Source of the DNA: an uncultured bacterium
GTDB taxonomy: Bacteria > Bacillota > Clostridia > Lachnospirales > Lachnospiraceae
Assembly (NCBI GenBank): GCA_947071365.1
Contig: CAMTFT010000105.1
Location: forward strand, 1 to 6,482
Direction: 5' to 3'
Length of the DNA stretch: 6,482 nucleotides
Position 1 is the first letter of the stretch. Each line of letters begins with the position of its first letter. Below, one piece after another: positions 1 through 6,482 of this stretch. Made by a program: the position numbers and the translations under genes. The notes beneath the pieces are model-generated. The model was not told the origin of the DNA. It worked only from the letters and a program-made list of their open reading frames with translations, and did not search any database.

Positions 1-371
1 CCCTGGAAACAGGCGTAAAAGGCATACAACGCACCAGTATTTACTACTGCGACCCCGACAAGCACCCTGTCCTCCGTCACGAGAATCGGACGCTTTACCA
101 GCATACCGTCCGTTGCCAGCAGATCCAGCTTCTCCTCATCCGTCATGGAAGGAAGACGGTCTTTCAGCTTCATTTCCTTATAAAGCATTCCACTCGTATT
201 GAAGAAGCGCTTCAGCTCCGCTCCGCTCTTCCCGTGCCACAGTTCCAGCTCCTCCCGGGAAGGATTTTCCAGTTTAATATCCCGGAATTCATACGGTATT
301 TCATGCTCCCTTAACCACTTTTCCGCTTTTTTGCATGTACTGCACTTCGGATAACCAACAAACAAATTCAT
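1..371 (-). CDS. ArsC/Spx-like thioredoxin-fold protein, 3' end cut by window edge
   Basis: The frame starts at ATG 371-369 and stays open for 123 complete codons to the window edge, with no stop seen. It begins MNLFVGYPKCSTCKKAEKWL: a beta strand, then a CxxC pair (Cys10, Cys13) followed by a lysine-rich helix. This is the active-site layout of the arsenate reductase (ArsC)/Spx/YffB family. The family's conserved Arg-Pro-Ile-Leu segment is at residues 94-97, and a VLVG strand follows at 103-106. Family members are usually about 115-120 residues, so the end should be near. CxxC fits a redox-switch or reductase role: Spx proteins bind RNA polymerase alpha, while ArsC proteins reduce arsenate, and sequence alone does not separate these here. 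An AAAGGAG ribosome binding site (382-388) lies 10 bases before the ATG, and the gap to the kinase gene upstream is 31 bases. After VLVG the residues (VAVVNTGALYAFYACFQ) do not look like the usual family C-terminus. Confidence 0.85.
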   Translation of the reverse strand, partial: MNLFVGYPKCSTCKKAEKWLREHEIPYEFRDIKLENPSREELELWHGKSGAELKRFFNTSGMLYKEMKLKDRLPSMTDEEKLDLLATDGMLVKRPILVTEDRVLVGVAVVNTGALYAFYACFQ

Positions 372-402
372 AGCCTTACAGCTCCTTTCTCTTACGTACA
401 AA

Positions 403-2073
403 TTACAGATCAAAGCAACCGCCGCCGATAAACTCCCGGATCAGGGAATTGTTCGGGATATTGTCGCTTGGAATCGGCAGAAAATAATCCAGGAACTTCA
501 AAAGGCGCTTCGCCTCCTCATATTCCTCCTGCTCCGGCCCGATGGAAAACAGCAGCGGTTCCGCATACTGCTTAAGCACCGCCAGCTCATAGATCAGCGC
601 GGAATTGAACATGATATCCGCTTTCTCCTGGTACGGGAAGATATTGCTCTCCTCGCCTCTGCGGACGGAGGGCCACATCTCGATCGTCTTCCGGGCATCT
701 GCGCCCCGGGTTCTGGCATCCCGCACGATACGGCGCAAAAGCCTGCCGTCCGTCGTCGGGATCCGGTTGTGCTCATCAATATTGAGCTGCGTCAGTGCGC
801 TTATATAAATTTTGAACTTGCTCTCCTTTGGCAGCCGGTACGTCAGCCTGTCATTCAGGCAGTGGATACCCTCTATGATCAGGATGTCATTCTCTCCCAA
901 TGTCATGAATTTTCCCTTGTACTCCCGCTTGCCCGTTTTGAAATTGAAGGTGGGGAGTTCCACCGTCCTGCCATCGAGAAGAGCCATCATATCCTGATTG
1001 AGCTGCTCGATATCGATTGCCTCAAGACACTCGAAATTGTACTTTCCGTCCGCGTCCAGAGGTGTTTTTTCCCGATCAACGAAATAATCATCTGCCGCTA
1101 CCGGATGGGGTTTCAGCCCGTAGACAGAGAGCTGCGTAGACAGACGGTGCGAAAACGTCGTCTTCCCGGAGGATGAGGGGCCTGCGATCAGCACGATCTT
1201 TTTCTCCGGTGAAGCCGCAATCTGCGCCGCCATCTCCGCGATCTTTTTCTCATGGTATGCTTCCTGGATCATAATCAAATCTTTTACCTTATGGTTCACG
1301 ATATAGCTGTTCAGAGCGCCGACAGTCGGAATGCCCAGCCGCGCTCCCCATTCCATGGAATCCTTCTGCACGTGGAATATTTTAAGCTCCGGCAGAAACT
1401 CCGGCAGCTTTTCCGGCTCATTTCTGGAGGGAAACAGCAGCACGAAGCCATTCTCAAACAGCTTCAGGTCAAAATGCTTCAGATAAGAAGTGTCCGGCAG
1501 CATATACCCGTAAAAATAATCCTCAAAGTTCGCCAGATTGTAAATATTGACCTTGGAGGCTCTGCGATACCGGAAAAGCTCTTCCTTGTCATACATCCTG
1601 TACTCGGCAAATTTTTTGCGGGCTTCATGGGTATTCTCCGATGTCTTGCGGATAGGTTGCGCTTCGCGTACGAGCTGTTCCATATACGCTTTGACATCAT
1701 CCAGGAAGGACTGGGTAAGCTCTGCTTTTCCCTGCATCGTACAGTAATAGCCGCCGCTCGCACTGAAATGGACGCCTACCCGGTCAATATTGCTGTTATC
1801 TCCCACTGTATGGTAGATTGCTTTCAGCATCAGCATCACGAGGCTCCGCACATACGTACTGTGTCCCGCCTTGCTGCTGACATCCAGAAACTCCAGTTTG
1901 CTTCCGTCCACAGCCCTTTTGTGCAGCTCGCGAAGCCTCCCGTCCTCCCGAACGAGTACGATGGGATACCGCACCTCTGCCTGATGCTTTTCGGCTATCT
2001 CCCTGTATTTCACGCCGCTCTCATACGTCTCCTTTTTTCCGTCTATTTCAACAGTAATCAATTTCTGCTCCAT
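403..2073 (-). CDS. TGS domain-containing nucleoside (uridine-type) kinase
   Basis: This 556-residue protein has three parts. Residues 1-65 resemble a TGS domain. Residues about 70-250 resemble the second additional domain of threonyl-tRNA synthetase. Residues 290-500 form a P-loop kinase of the uridine kinase/phosphoribulokinase superfamily. Walker A is GPSSSGKT (298-305), an AADDY motif (326-330) is the expected nucleoside-side acidic segment, a Walker B-like strand ILIIEGIHCL is at 397-406, and RRIVRDARTRG (447-457) is the arginine-rich lid. It probably phosphorylates a nucleoside with ATP or GTP in the cytosolic salvage pathway; the exact substrate cannot be read from sequence. The metal-binding HxxxH of synthetase editing domains is not intact (HSTYV at 71-75), so tRNA editing is unlikely. 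ATG 2073-2071 is well placed 6 bases after AAAGGGGAG (2080-2088). It starts 24 bases after the Nif3-like gene stops, suggesting co-transcription. The length is normal for this fused family. Confidence 0.9.
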   Translation of the reverse strand: MEQKLITVEIDGKKETYESGVKYREIAEKHQAEVRYPIVLVREDGRLRELHKRAVDGSKLEFLDVSSKAGHSTYVRSLVMLMLKAIYHTVGDNSNIDRVGVHFSASGGYYCTMQGKAELTQSFLDDVKAYMEQLVREAQPIRKTSENTHEARKKFAEYRMYDKEELFRYRRASKVNIYNLANFEDYFYGYMLPDTSYLKHFDLKLFENGFVLLFPSRNEPEKLPEFLPELKIFHVQKDSMEWGARLGIPTVGALNSYIVNHKVKDLIMIQEAYHEKKIAEMAAQIAASPEKKIVLIAGPSSSGKTTFSHRLSTQLSVYGLKPHPVAADDYFVDREKTPLDADGKYNFECLEAIDIEQLNQDMMALLDGRTVELPTFNFKTGKREYKGKFMTLGENDILIIEGIHCLNDRLTYRLPKESKFKIYISALTQLNIDEHNRIPTTDGRLLRRIVRDARTRGADARKTIEMWPSVRRGEESNIFPYQEKADIMFNSALIYELAVLKQYAEPLLFSIGPEQEEYEEAKRLLKFLDYFLPIPSDNIPNNSLIREFIGGGCFDL

Positions 2074-2079
2074 CTCTGT

Positions 2080-2088
2080 CTCCCCTTT
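2080..2088 (-). promoter_or_regulatory. Ribosome binding site of the nucleoside kinase gene
   Basis: The minus strand reads AAAGGGGAG, then six bases, then ATG at 2073. It is a strong Shine-Dalgarno match within the 24-base gap after the Nif3-like gene, and it fixes the kinase start. Confidence 0.7.
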
Positions 2089-2097
2089 CTGCCAAAC

Positions 2098-2883
2098 CTA
2101 AAATACAGCAAACGGATCTGCTGCCTTCGCCTCCCGGATCTCCAGCTCCGGAAACAGCTTTTTCAAATGCTCCGCCATCTGGCGGATGAAAATATGTTCA
2201 ATCCCGTAATGCCCCGCATCTATTGCAAGAAGTCCCTGATCGACCGCATCCAGCCCGTCGTGGTGCCCGATATCTCCCGTCACAAGAATATCCGCCCGGG
2301 CTGCCAGCGCCGGCCCGATCATGCTTTTTCCGGAACCGGGAGAAACAGCCAGACGGCAGACCTCCGTCTCCGGATCTCCGAACAGCCGCACATTCGACAG
2401 ATCAAACGCATTTTTGACGTATTCGCAGCATTCCCGGGCTGTCATTTTTTCCGGCAGACTTCCCACGCTTCCGATTCCGTAAGCGCGGCCCTCCTCATCG
2501 GCCCCCGTCACCTCCAGGATCTGTGTTTCTTCCAGCTTCAACGCCTTCCAGGCAAGCTCTGACATTTTTGCCGTATCATAATTCGTGTGCATGGCGTAGT
2601 GGGCGATGCCATTCTCCGCCATCATCAGAACCTTCCGGCCCAGATAATCTTCACTGTTCACTTTTTTGATGCCTGACATCAGCAGCGGGTGATGCGTGAC
2701 CAGAAGATCAGCGCCCCAGGAAATACATTCCCGGATCGTATCCTCCGTTGCATCAAGAGCCACATATATTTTTTTCACGCTGCGGTCCATCCGCCCTACC
2801 TGAAGTCCCGGATTGTCCCAGGCCATCGCCATCTGCGGCGGATAATCCTTTTCCAGCTCTGCAATGATCTCTTTCACCTTCAT
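2098..2883 (-). CDS. Nif3-like dinuclear metal center protein
   Basis: This 261-residue protein belongs to the Nif3/YbgI/YqfO (DUF34) family, usually annotated as a dinuclear metal-center hexameric protein or GTP cyclohydrolase I type 2 homolog; its physiological reaction is unsettled. The metal-site residues are visible in order: THHPLL (His64, His65), HTNYD (His99, Asp103), and DAGHYGIE (His224, Glu229). TGDIGHHD (202-209) is the other conserved family segment. At 261 residues it is the compact form. Bacillus YqfO, about 370 residues, carries an extra inserted domain that is absent here. I chose ATG 2883 because MKVKEIIAELEKDYP matches the family start and AAAGGA (2893-2898) precedes it by 9 bases. 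The frame could extend to a TTG at 2937, but the added residues are Lys/Arg/Glu-rich and unlike the family. Position after trmK matches the order in other Firmicutes (sigA, trmK, yqfO). Confidence 0.92.
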   Translation of the reverse strand: MKVKEIIAELEKDYPPQMAMAWDNPGLQVGRMDRSVKKIYVALDATEDTIRECISWGADLLVTHHPLLMSGIKKVNSEDYLGRKVLMMAENGIAHYAMHTNYDTAKMSELAWKALKLEETQILEVTGADEEGRAYGIGSVGSLPEKMTARECCEYVKNAFDLSNVRLFGDPETEVCRLAVSPGSGKSMIGPALAARADILVTGDIGHHDGLDAVDQGLLAIDAGHYGIEHIFIRQMAEHLKKLFPELEIREAKAADPFAVF

Positions 2884-2892
2884 ATTTACGTA

Positions 2893-2898
2893 TCCTTT
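2893..2898 (-). promoter_or_regulatory. Ribosome binding site deciding the Nif3-like start
   Basis: AAAGGA on the minus strand lies nine bases before ATG 2883. The alternative TTG at 2937 is preceded only by CACAGG, so this site favours the shorter 261-residue protein. Confidence 0.55.
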
Positions 2899-2984
2899 CG
2901 TGTCTGTACTTTTCCTTTTCCTGTTTTCCTCTTTCAAGCCTGTGAAATACGCTTTCTATACTTTGCCTGTTCCGCACTCTGCCC

Positions 2985-3713
2985 TTACGCCTCTCCATAT
3001 AAGCCCAGCGCCTGCTCTATCAGCTCCAGCTCAGCCTCCACCTCCCGGCGTCTTGCCGATGCAGCTTCGCCCTCCTGACCCTCCAGCGAATCCAGGATGC
3101 GCCCATTCAGCCGCTTTTCCCGAAGCAGGTAATCTTTCAGCACCGGATAGCGTTCCTTCAAAAGCAGCGGACCGAACCGTAGCTCCATGGGGGACATTCT
3201 GCCATTCCCCTTTACTGCCTGCTGTCCCTCCTCACTACCTGACGGAACAGCCCGCATCATGGGATAATATTTTCCCTCCTCGCAGATCATCTCTTCCCTT
3301 ACGATCTTCCATCCTGTATCTTCAATATATGCACGCACCATTTTTATGTCAGACTGCGGCTGCAAGATCAATTCCCTGCATCCTGTCAGTTTGCTTTCTC
3401 CATCCCGCAAAATACGCACCGTCAGCGGGCCTCCCATTCCGGCAATCAGAATACTCTCGACCTCTTTGCAGTCCAGAGCATCAAGCCCGTCCGACAGCCT
3501 TGTCTCTATCTTCTCTTCCAGAGCAAACCGGGCTATGTGCTCCCGTGCCTTTTCCAAGGGCCCCCTGTTCACATCCATCGCAATCGCCCTGGGGATGATT
3601 CCTCTCTCTGCCAGATAAATCGGTATGTATGCATGGTCGGTGCCAATGTCCGCCAATATGCTGCCGGAAGTTACCATATCAGCAACTGCCTCCAGCCTTT
3701 TTGAAATCTGCAT
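2985..3713 (-). CDS. trmK: tRNA (adenine(22)-N(1))-methyltransferase TrmK
   Basis: This 242-residue protein is a class I SAM-dependent methyltransferase of the TrmK (YqfN) family, which methylates N1 of adenine 22 in the D-loop region of tRNAs in the cytosol. The N-terminal Rossmann core shows motif I as ADIGTDHAY (21-29), an acidic ribose-binding end of strand 2 at DVN (47-49), SDGLDAL (74-80) as the adenine-binding region, and AGMGG (91-95) followed by LQPQSD (117-122), which are signatures of this family rather than of general methyltransferases. The charged C-terminal part (about 187-236) is predicted to form the helical, coiled-coil-like tRNA-binding extension. Length is typical. ATG 3713 lies 10 bases downstream of a perfect AGGAGG that overlaps the rpoD stop, and the intergenic gap is 14 bases, so translation is probably coupled to rpoD. 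The identification rests on these motifs plus the rpoD-trmK-nif3 order. Confidence 0.94.
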   Translation of the reverse strand: MQISKRLEAVADMVTSGSILADIGTDHAYIPIYLAERGIIPRAIAMDVNRGPLEKAREHIARFALEEKIETRLSDGLDALDCKEVESILIAGMGGPLTVRILRDGESKLTGCRELILQPQSDIKMVRAYIEDTGWKIVREEMICEEGKYYPMMRAVPSGSEEGQQAVKGNGRMSPMELRFGPLLLKERYPVLKDYLLREKRLNGRILDSLEGQEGEAASARRREVEAELELIEQALGLYGEA

Positions 3714-3723
3714 ATGATAACTT

Positions 3724-3729
3724 CCTCCT
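3724..3729 (-). promoter_or_regulatory. trmK ribosome binding site overlapping the rpoD stop codon
   Basis: The minus strand reads TAGGAGG, in which the last two bases of the rpoD TAG stop (3730-3728) are the first two bases of a perfect AGGAGG. Ten bases separate it from the trmK ATG at 3713. A ribosome terminating on rpoD would sit on this site, which fits coupled translation. Confidence 0.75.
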
Positions 3730-4822
3730 AATCAAGATAATCCCGAAGCTTCCTGCTTCTGCTGGGATGCCTCAGCTTTCTTAATGCCTTCGCCTCGATC
3801 TGCCGGATCCTCTCCCGCGTCACATTGAATTCCCGTCCCACCTCTTCCAGTGTACGGCTCCGGCCGTCTTCCAGCCCGAACCGCAGGCAGAGCACCCGCT
3901 GCTCCCTTTCCGTCAGAGTCGAAAGCACGGAAGCAAGCTGCTCCTGTAAAATCGTGTACGTGGCAGCCTCCGCCGGGACGGGAATGTGCTCGTCCCGGAT
4001 AAAATCGCTTAAATGGCTGTCATCTTCCTCGCCCACCGGGGTTTCCAGCGAAACCGGCTCCATGGATATATTCAGGATCTCCTGCACCTTCTGTACGGGC
4101 ATCCCGAGCCTGTCCGCAATCTCCTCCGGTCTCGGCTCTCTTCCCAGCTCCTGAAGAAGGGAGCGGGAGGTGCGGATAACGCGGTTCATGGATTCCACCA
4201 TATGAACCGGTATGCGGATCGTCCTCGCCTGATCCGCAATAGAGCGCGTAATTGCCTGGCGAATCCACCAGGTCGCATACGTGCTGAATTTAAAACCCTT
4301 CTGATAATCAAATTTTTCCACGGCCTTGATCAGGCCAAGATTGCCCTCCTGGATCAGATCAAGAAGCTGCATTCCTCTCCCCGCATACCGCTTCGCAATG
4401 CTCACCACGAGCCGCAGATTCGCCTCTGCCAGCCTCTCCTTCGCCGATTCGTCTCCGTCGCTCATACGCTTCGCAAGGCGCAGCTCATCCTCGGAGGATA
4501 AAAGCGGGATCTTCCCGATTTCCTTCAGATACATCCGCACCGGATCATCCGTGGCGATCCCTTCTGAAAGCTCCGCGCCAGATTCTGTCTCCAGCTCCTC
4601 CTCATCCAACGCAAGAATATCTTCATCACCGGATGCTGCATGCAGGATATCAATGCCTCTGGACTCCAGATAATCCAGAACCTTCTCGTATTCCTCCGCA
4701 CCGATCGCCTGACCACTGAAGAAATCCTGAATTTCACTGTATTCCAATACGTTCTTTCTGCTTCCTGCCAATACCAGCAGCTCATCCAGCTTCTTCTGTA
4801 AATCAATTGTCTGTGCGCCCAT
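3728..4822 (-). CDS. rpoD: RNA polymerase primary sigma factor RpoD (SigA)
   Basis: This 364-residue group 1 sigma-70 factor directs RNA polymerase core to housekeeping promoters. Residues 1-61 are the region 1.1 domain, followed by an acidic linker (65-90). Region 1.2 begins [17 protein letters not shown] (92-108). Region 2 spans about 128-202 and includes [12 protein letters not shown] (135-146), [19 protein letters not shown] (155-173) and the melting and -10 recognition segment [17 protein letters not shown] (179-195). Region 3 covers about 207-285. Region 4 (about 298-364) holds the -35-binding helix-turn-helix, [24 protein letters not shown] (324-347). The long spacer between regions 1.2 and 2 of proteobacterial RpoD is absent, as in Firmicutes. 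I prefer ATG 4822 because [16 protein letters not shown] fits the usual N-terminus and AGGCAGGA precedes it by 6 bases. A TTG at 4846 would add eight residues. dnaG ends 61 bases upstream and trmK follows after 14 bases. Confidence 0.97.
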   Translation of the reverse strand: MGAQTIDLQKKLDELLVLAGSRKNVLEYSEIQDFFSGQAIGAEEYEKVLDYLESRGIDILHAASGDEDILALDEEELETESGAELSEGIATDDPVRMYLKEIGKIPLLSSEDELRLAKRMSDGDESAKERLAEANLRLVVSIAKRYAGRGMQLLDLIQEGNLGLIKAVEKFDYQKGFKFSTYATWWIRQAITRSIADQARTIRIPVHMVESMNRVIRTSRSLLQELGREPRPEEIADRLGMPVQKVQEILNISMEPVSLETPVGEEDDSHLSDFIRDEHIPVPAEAATYTILQEQLASVLSTLTEREQRVLCLRFGLEDGRSRTLEEVGREFNVTRERIRQIEAKALRKLRHPSRSRKLRDYLD

Positions 4823-4828
4823 CTGTTT

Positions 4829-4836
4829 TCCTGCCT
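4829..4836 (-). promoter_or_regulatory. Ribosome binding site deciding the rpoD start
   Basis: AGGCAGGA on the minus strand is six bases before ATG 4822. The competing TTG at 4846 also has an upstream AGGAAG (4857-4862, 10-base spacing), so the choice is not absolute. ATG usage and N-terminal fit favour 4822. Confidence 0.5.
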
Positions 4837-4883
4837 TTCCGGTCAAAATTACCCGACTTCCTGTAGCTTATAGTCTATCCTCA

Positions 4884-6436
4884 TTACAGAGAAATATGCA
4901 GCCTTCCCAGTTCCTGCAGTCTCCTTTTTGCGTCAACCAGCTTCTGCAGACCCTCGATATCCGTCGGATCCAGTGCACTCGTTCTTTGGGCGATCCCGTG
5001 CTCCATCACCTTACGGATCGTTTCCTGAATCGCTTTTTCCTGCTCCTTCGGCGATTCCACATGAACCGCCGTGTTAAATAGCTGCGCCACCGTGCGCTGC
5101 TGCTCCGGATCCATAAAGTGATTTGTGATCTTTGCCGGATTCAGCTCGCCGTGCTCCAACTGCTCGAACAGCATCGACGCCACCTCCCGGTAAAGCTCGT
5201 CCGAAAAATCATCTGGACGGATATAGGCAGATACGACAGGAAACAGCTTCGGATACTCTGTCAGCCACGTCAGGATCAGTCTCTGGGACTTGCGGATGCC
5301 GTCCTCCTTCTCCGGGCGGCTTTGCGCTCTCACCGGAGCTTTCCGCGATGGCACACCCTGCATGAGCACGTTCATCACCATCTTACGCATTCCCTCAAAG
5401 GAGATCCCGAACCTTCCCGTCACGGCCTCAATATAATTCTCCCGTTCGATCTCCATCTCGAATTCTGCGATTTTGGCGGCAACAGCCTGGAAAAATTTCG
5501 TCTTGCTGTCCGGATCTTTCATATCGTAAGACTTCTGTAAAACAGAAAGCTCGAATAAAAAGCTGTTCTCCGCCCGGTCGATACGCTCCTGAAATGCATC
5601 CGTCCCCAGGGCCTTGATGAATTCGTCCGGATCCTTGTACGGATCCATGTGCAGCACCTTCGCAGATATCCCGGCAGCCTTCAAAAGCGGAATCGCCCGC
5701 AGTGCGGCCCGCACACCGGCTTCGTCACTGTCATACGTCAGGATCACCTCGTCCGTATACCGCTTCAGAAGCACTGCATGCTGGCTCGTAAGCGCCGTTC
5801 CCAGCGAAGCCACCGCATTTGTGAATCCGGCCTGATGCATGGATATGACATCCATGTAGCCCTCGCAGACCAGAAGGTATTTCTTCTTTGATGTCCTGGC
5901 AAAATTCAGGCCGTACAGATTCCGGCTCTTATCAAATATCACGGTTTCCGGCGAATTCAGGTATTTCGGCTTTGCATCTCCCATCACCCGGCCGCCGAAA
6001 CCAATGACCTTATTGTTGACATCCATGATTGGGAACATCACGCGGTTCCAGAATTTGTCATACATGCCCTGTTTTTCATTGACCTGCATCAGCCCGGACT
6101 CCTTCAAAAGCTGATCGGAAATCCCCTGTTTTTTCAGATACCGGTACAGCGCGTCACTGTAGGGCCCGGCATAGCCCAGGCCGAATTTTTTCATCGTCTC
6201 ATCGCTCAGATGCCTGTCCTTCAAATACTGCATGGCCTTCGCACCCTGGGGAGACCGTAGCATATAATAAAAATATCTGGCCGCCGTCTTATTGATATCC
6301 CGGACGGAGCTTTTCAAATCGCGCTGCCGTCTGGCCTCCTCCGAATACTCCTGCTCCGGAAGCGAGATGCCGGCACGCTCCGCCAGCAGCTTCAGTGCCT
6401 CAGGAAATGTATAATTTTCATATTCCATGATAAATG
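4884..6436 (-). CDS. dnaG: DNA primase DnaG, 5' end missing
   Basis: This is bacterial primase, which makes RNA primers at the replication fork with DnaB-type helicase. Numbering from the first visible Met (6428), the RNA polymerase domain contains WNRVMFPIMD (127-136), IGFGGR (142-147) and PKYLNSPET (154-162). The TOPRIM catalytic core shows VCEGYMDV (187-194, Glu189), TYDSDEAG (231-238, Asp233 and Asp235) and KDPDEF (265-270). The C-terminal part (about 375-514) is the helicase-binding domain. The N-terminal CHC2 zinc finger (about 65-70 residues) is absent because the real sequence stops at 6436. Codons for Phe-Ile precede the visible Met, as expected inside the family's conserved TF(I/V)MEYENYTFPEA stretch, so 6428 is an internal Met and not the start. 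The break is an assembly edge next to adapter sequence, not a biological truncation. The stop is TAA at 4886-4884, 61 bases before rpoD. Confidence 0.96.
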
Positions 6437-6482
6437 CTGTCTCTTATACACATCTCCGAGCCCACGAGACGGAGCTACATCT
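6437..6482. other. Illumina Nextera (Tn5) adapter read-through, not genomic
   Basis: Positions 6437-6455 read CTGTCTCTTATACACATCT, the Tn5 mosaic end used in tagmentation libraries. Positions 6456-6470 read CCGAGCCCACGAGAC, the rest of the Nextera Read 2 adapter. GGAGCTAC (6471-6478) fits an 8-base i7 index; from memory it matches a Nextera XT index listed as N718. ATCT (6479-6482) is the start of the P7 flow-cell tail. The order mosaic end, adapter, index, P7 is exactly what untrimmed read-through of a short insert gives, so these bases should be trimmed and nothing biological read into them. Confidence 0.98.

Noticed and set aside
1252..2562. A 436-codon open frame on the plus strand
   Set aside because: It runs antisense through both the nucleoside kinase and the Nif3-like gene, crosses their junction, shows no recognisable domain, and results from their codon bias. 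Both minus-strand genes have clear family motifs.
2935..2937. TTG as the start of the Nif3-like gene
   Set aside because: The 18 added residues are charged and unlike the family N-terminus, the ribosome binding site is poor, and ATG 2883 matches the expected start.
2955..2960. TATAGA in the trmK-Nif3 gap as a -10 box
   Set aside because: The hexamer at the right -35 distance is GGCAGA, which is not a promoter element.
2864..3598. A 244-codon plus-strand open frame opposite trmK
   Set aside because: It is rich in Pro, Ser and Ala with no motif, and antisense to a well-supported methyltransferase.
4013..4501. A plus-strand open frame opposite rpoD
   Set aside because: It is a shadow of the highly conserved sigma regions 2-3, with no motif of its own.
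4844..4846. TTG as the rpoD start
   Set aside because: It would add only MTGKAGKQ, which is not typical of the family. ATG 4822 has a good ribosome binding site at better spacing. It is not excluded, because AGGAAG lies 10 bases before the TTG.
4867..4872. TATAAG in the dnaG-rpoD gap as the -10 of an internal rpoD promoter
   Set aside because: No TTGACA-like -35 lies 16-18 bases upstream, so it cannot be supported from sequence. An internal promoter there would still not be surprising.
6437..6455. A Tn5 transposon end interrupting dnaG
   Set aside because: The mosaic end is followed directly by Nextera adapter, index and P7 bases, which is library construction sequence and not a genomic insertion.

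Overview
The window is a moderately GC-rich stretch of a Gram-positive chromosome, most likely from a Clostridia/Lachnospiraceae-type gut bacterium. This is judged from protein style (a primary sigma factor without a long spacer, the dnaG-rpoD-trmK-nif3 gene order, strong AGGAGG-type ribosome binding sites), not from a database search. All six genes lie on the minus strand, so the transcript runs from high to low coordinates.

In transcription order: dnaG (DNA primase; 5' end missing, 6436 down to 4884), rpoD/sigA (primary sigma factor, 4822 to 3728), trmK (tRNA A22 N1-methyltransferase, 3713 to 2985), a Nif3-like dinuclear-metal protein (2883 to 2098), a three-domain nucleoside kinase with an N-terminal TGS module (2073 to 403), and an ArsC/Spx-like thioredoxin-fold protein that runs off the low end (371 to 1). 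Gaps between genes are 61, 14, 101, 24 and 31 bases. No convincing terminator or promoter is visible in them, so this looks like one operon: the Firmicute form of the macromolecular synthesis operon with extra genes downstream. Together the genes cover replication priming, housekeeping transcription, tRNA modification, nucleotide salvage and possibly redox-responsive control of transcription.

The last 46 bases (6437-6482) are not biological. They match Illumina Nextera (Tn5) read-through: the 19-base mosaic end, the rest of the Read 2 adapter, an 8-base index and the first bases of the P7 tail. The assembly therefore ends at about 6436, inside dnaG, and the first Met of the visible primase frame is an internal residue. 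At the other end, the ArsC/Spx-like frame departs from its family pattern in the last ~55 bases, which may also be an assembly-edge effect.

I found no undescribed system. The content is conserved housekeeping sequence. The points worth a second look are the adapter, the two contig-edge genes, the start-codon choices and the TGS-kinase architecture.
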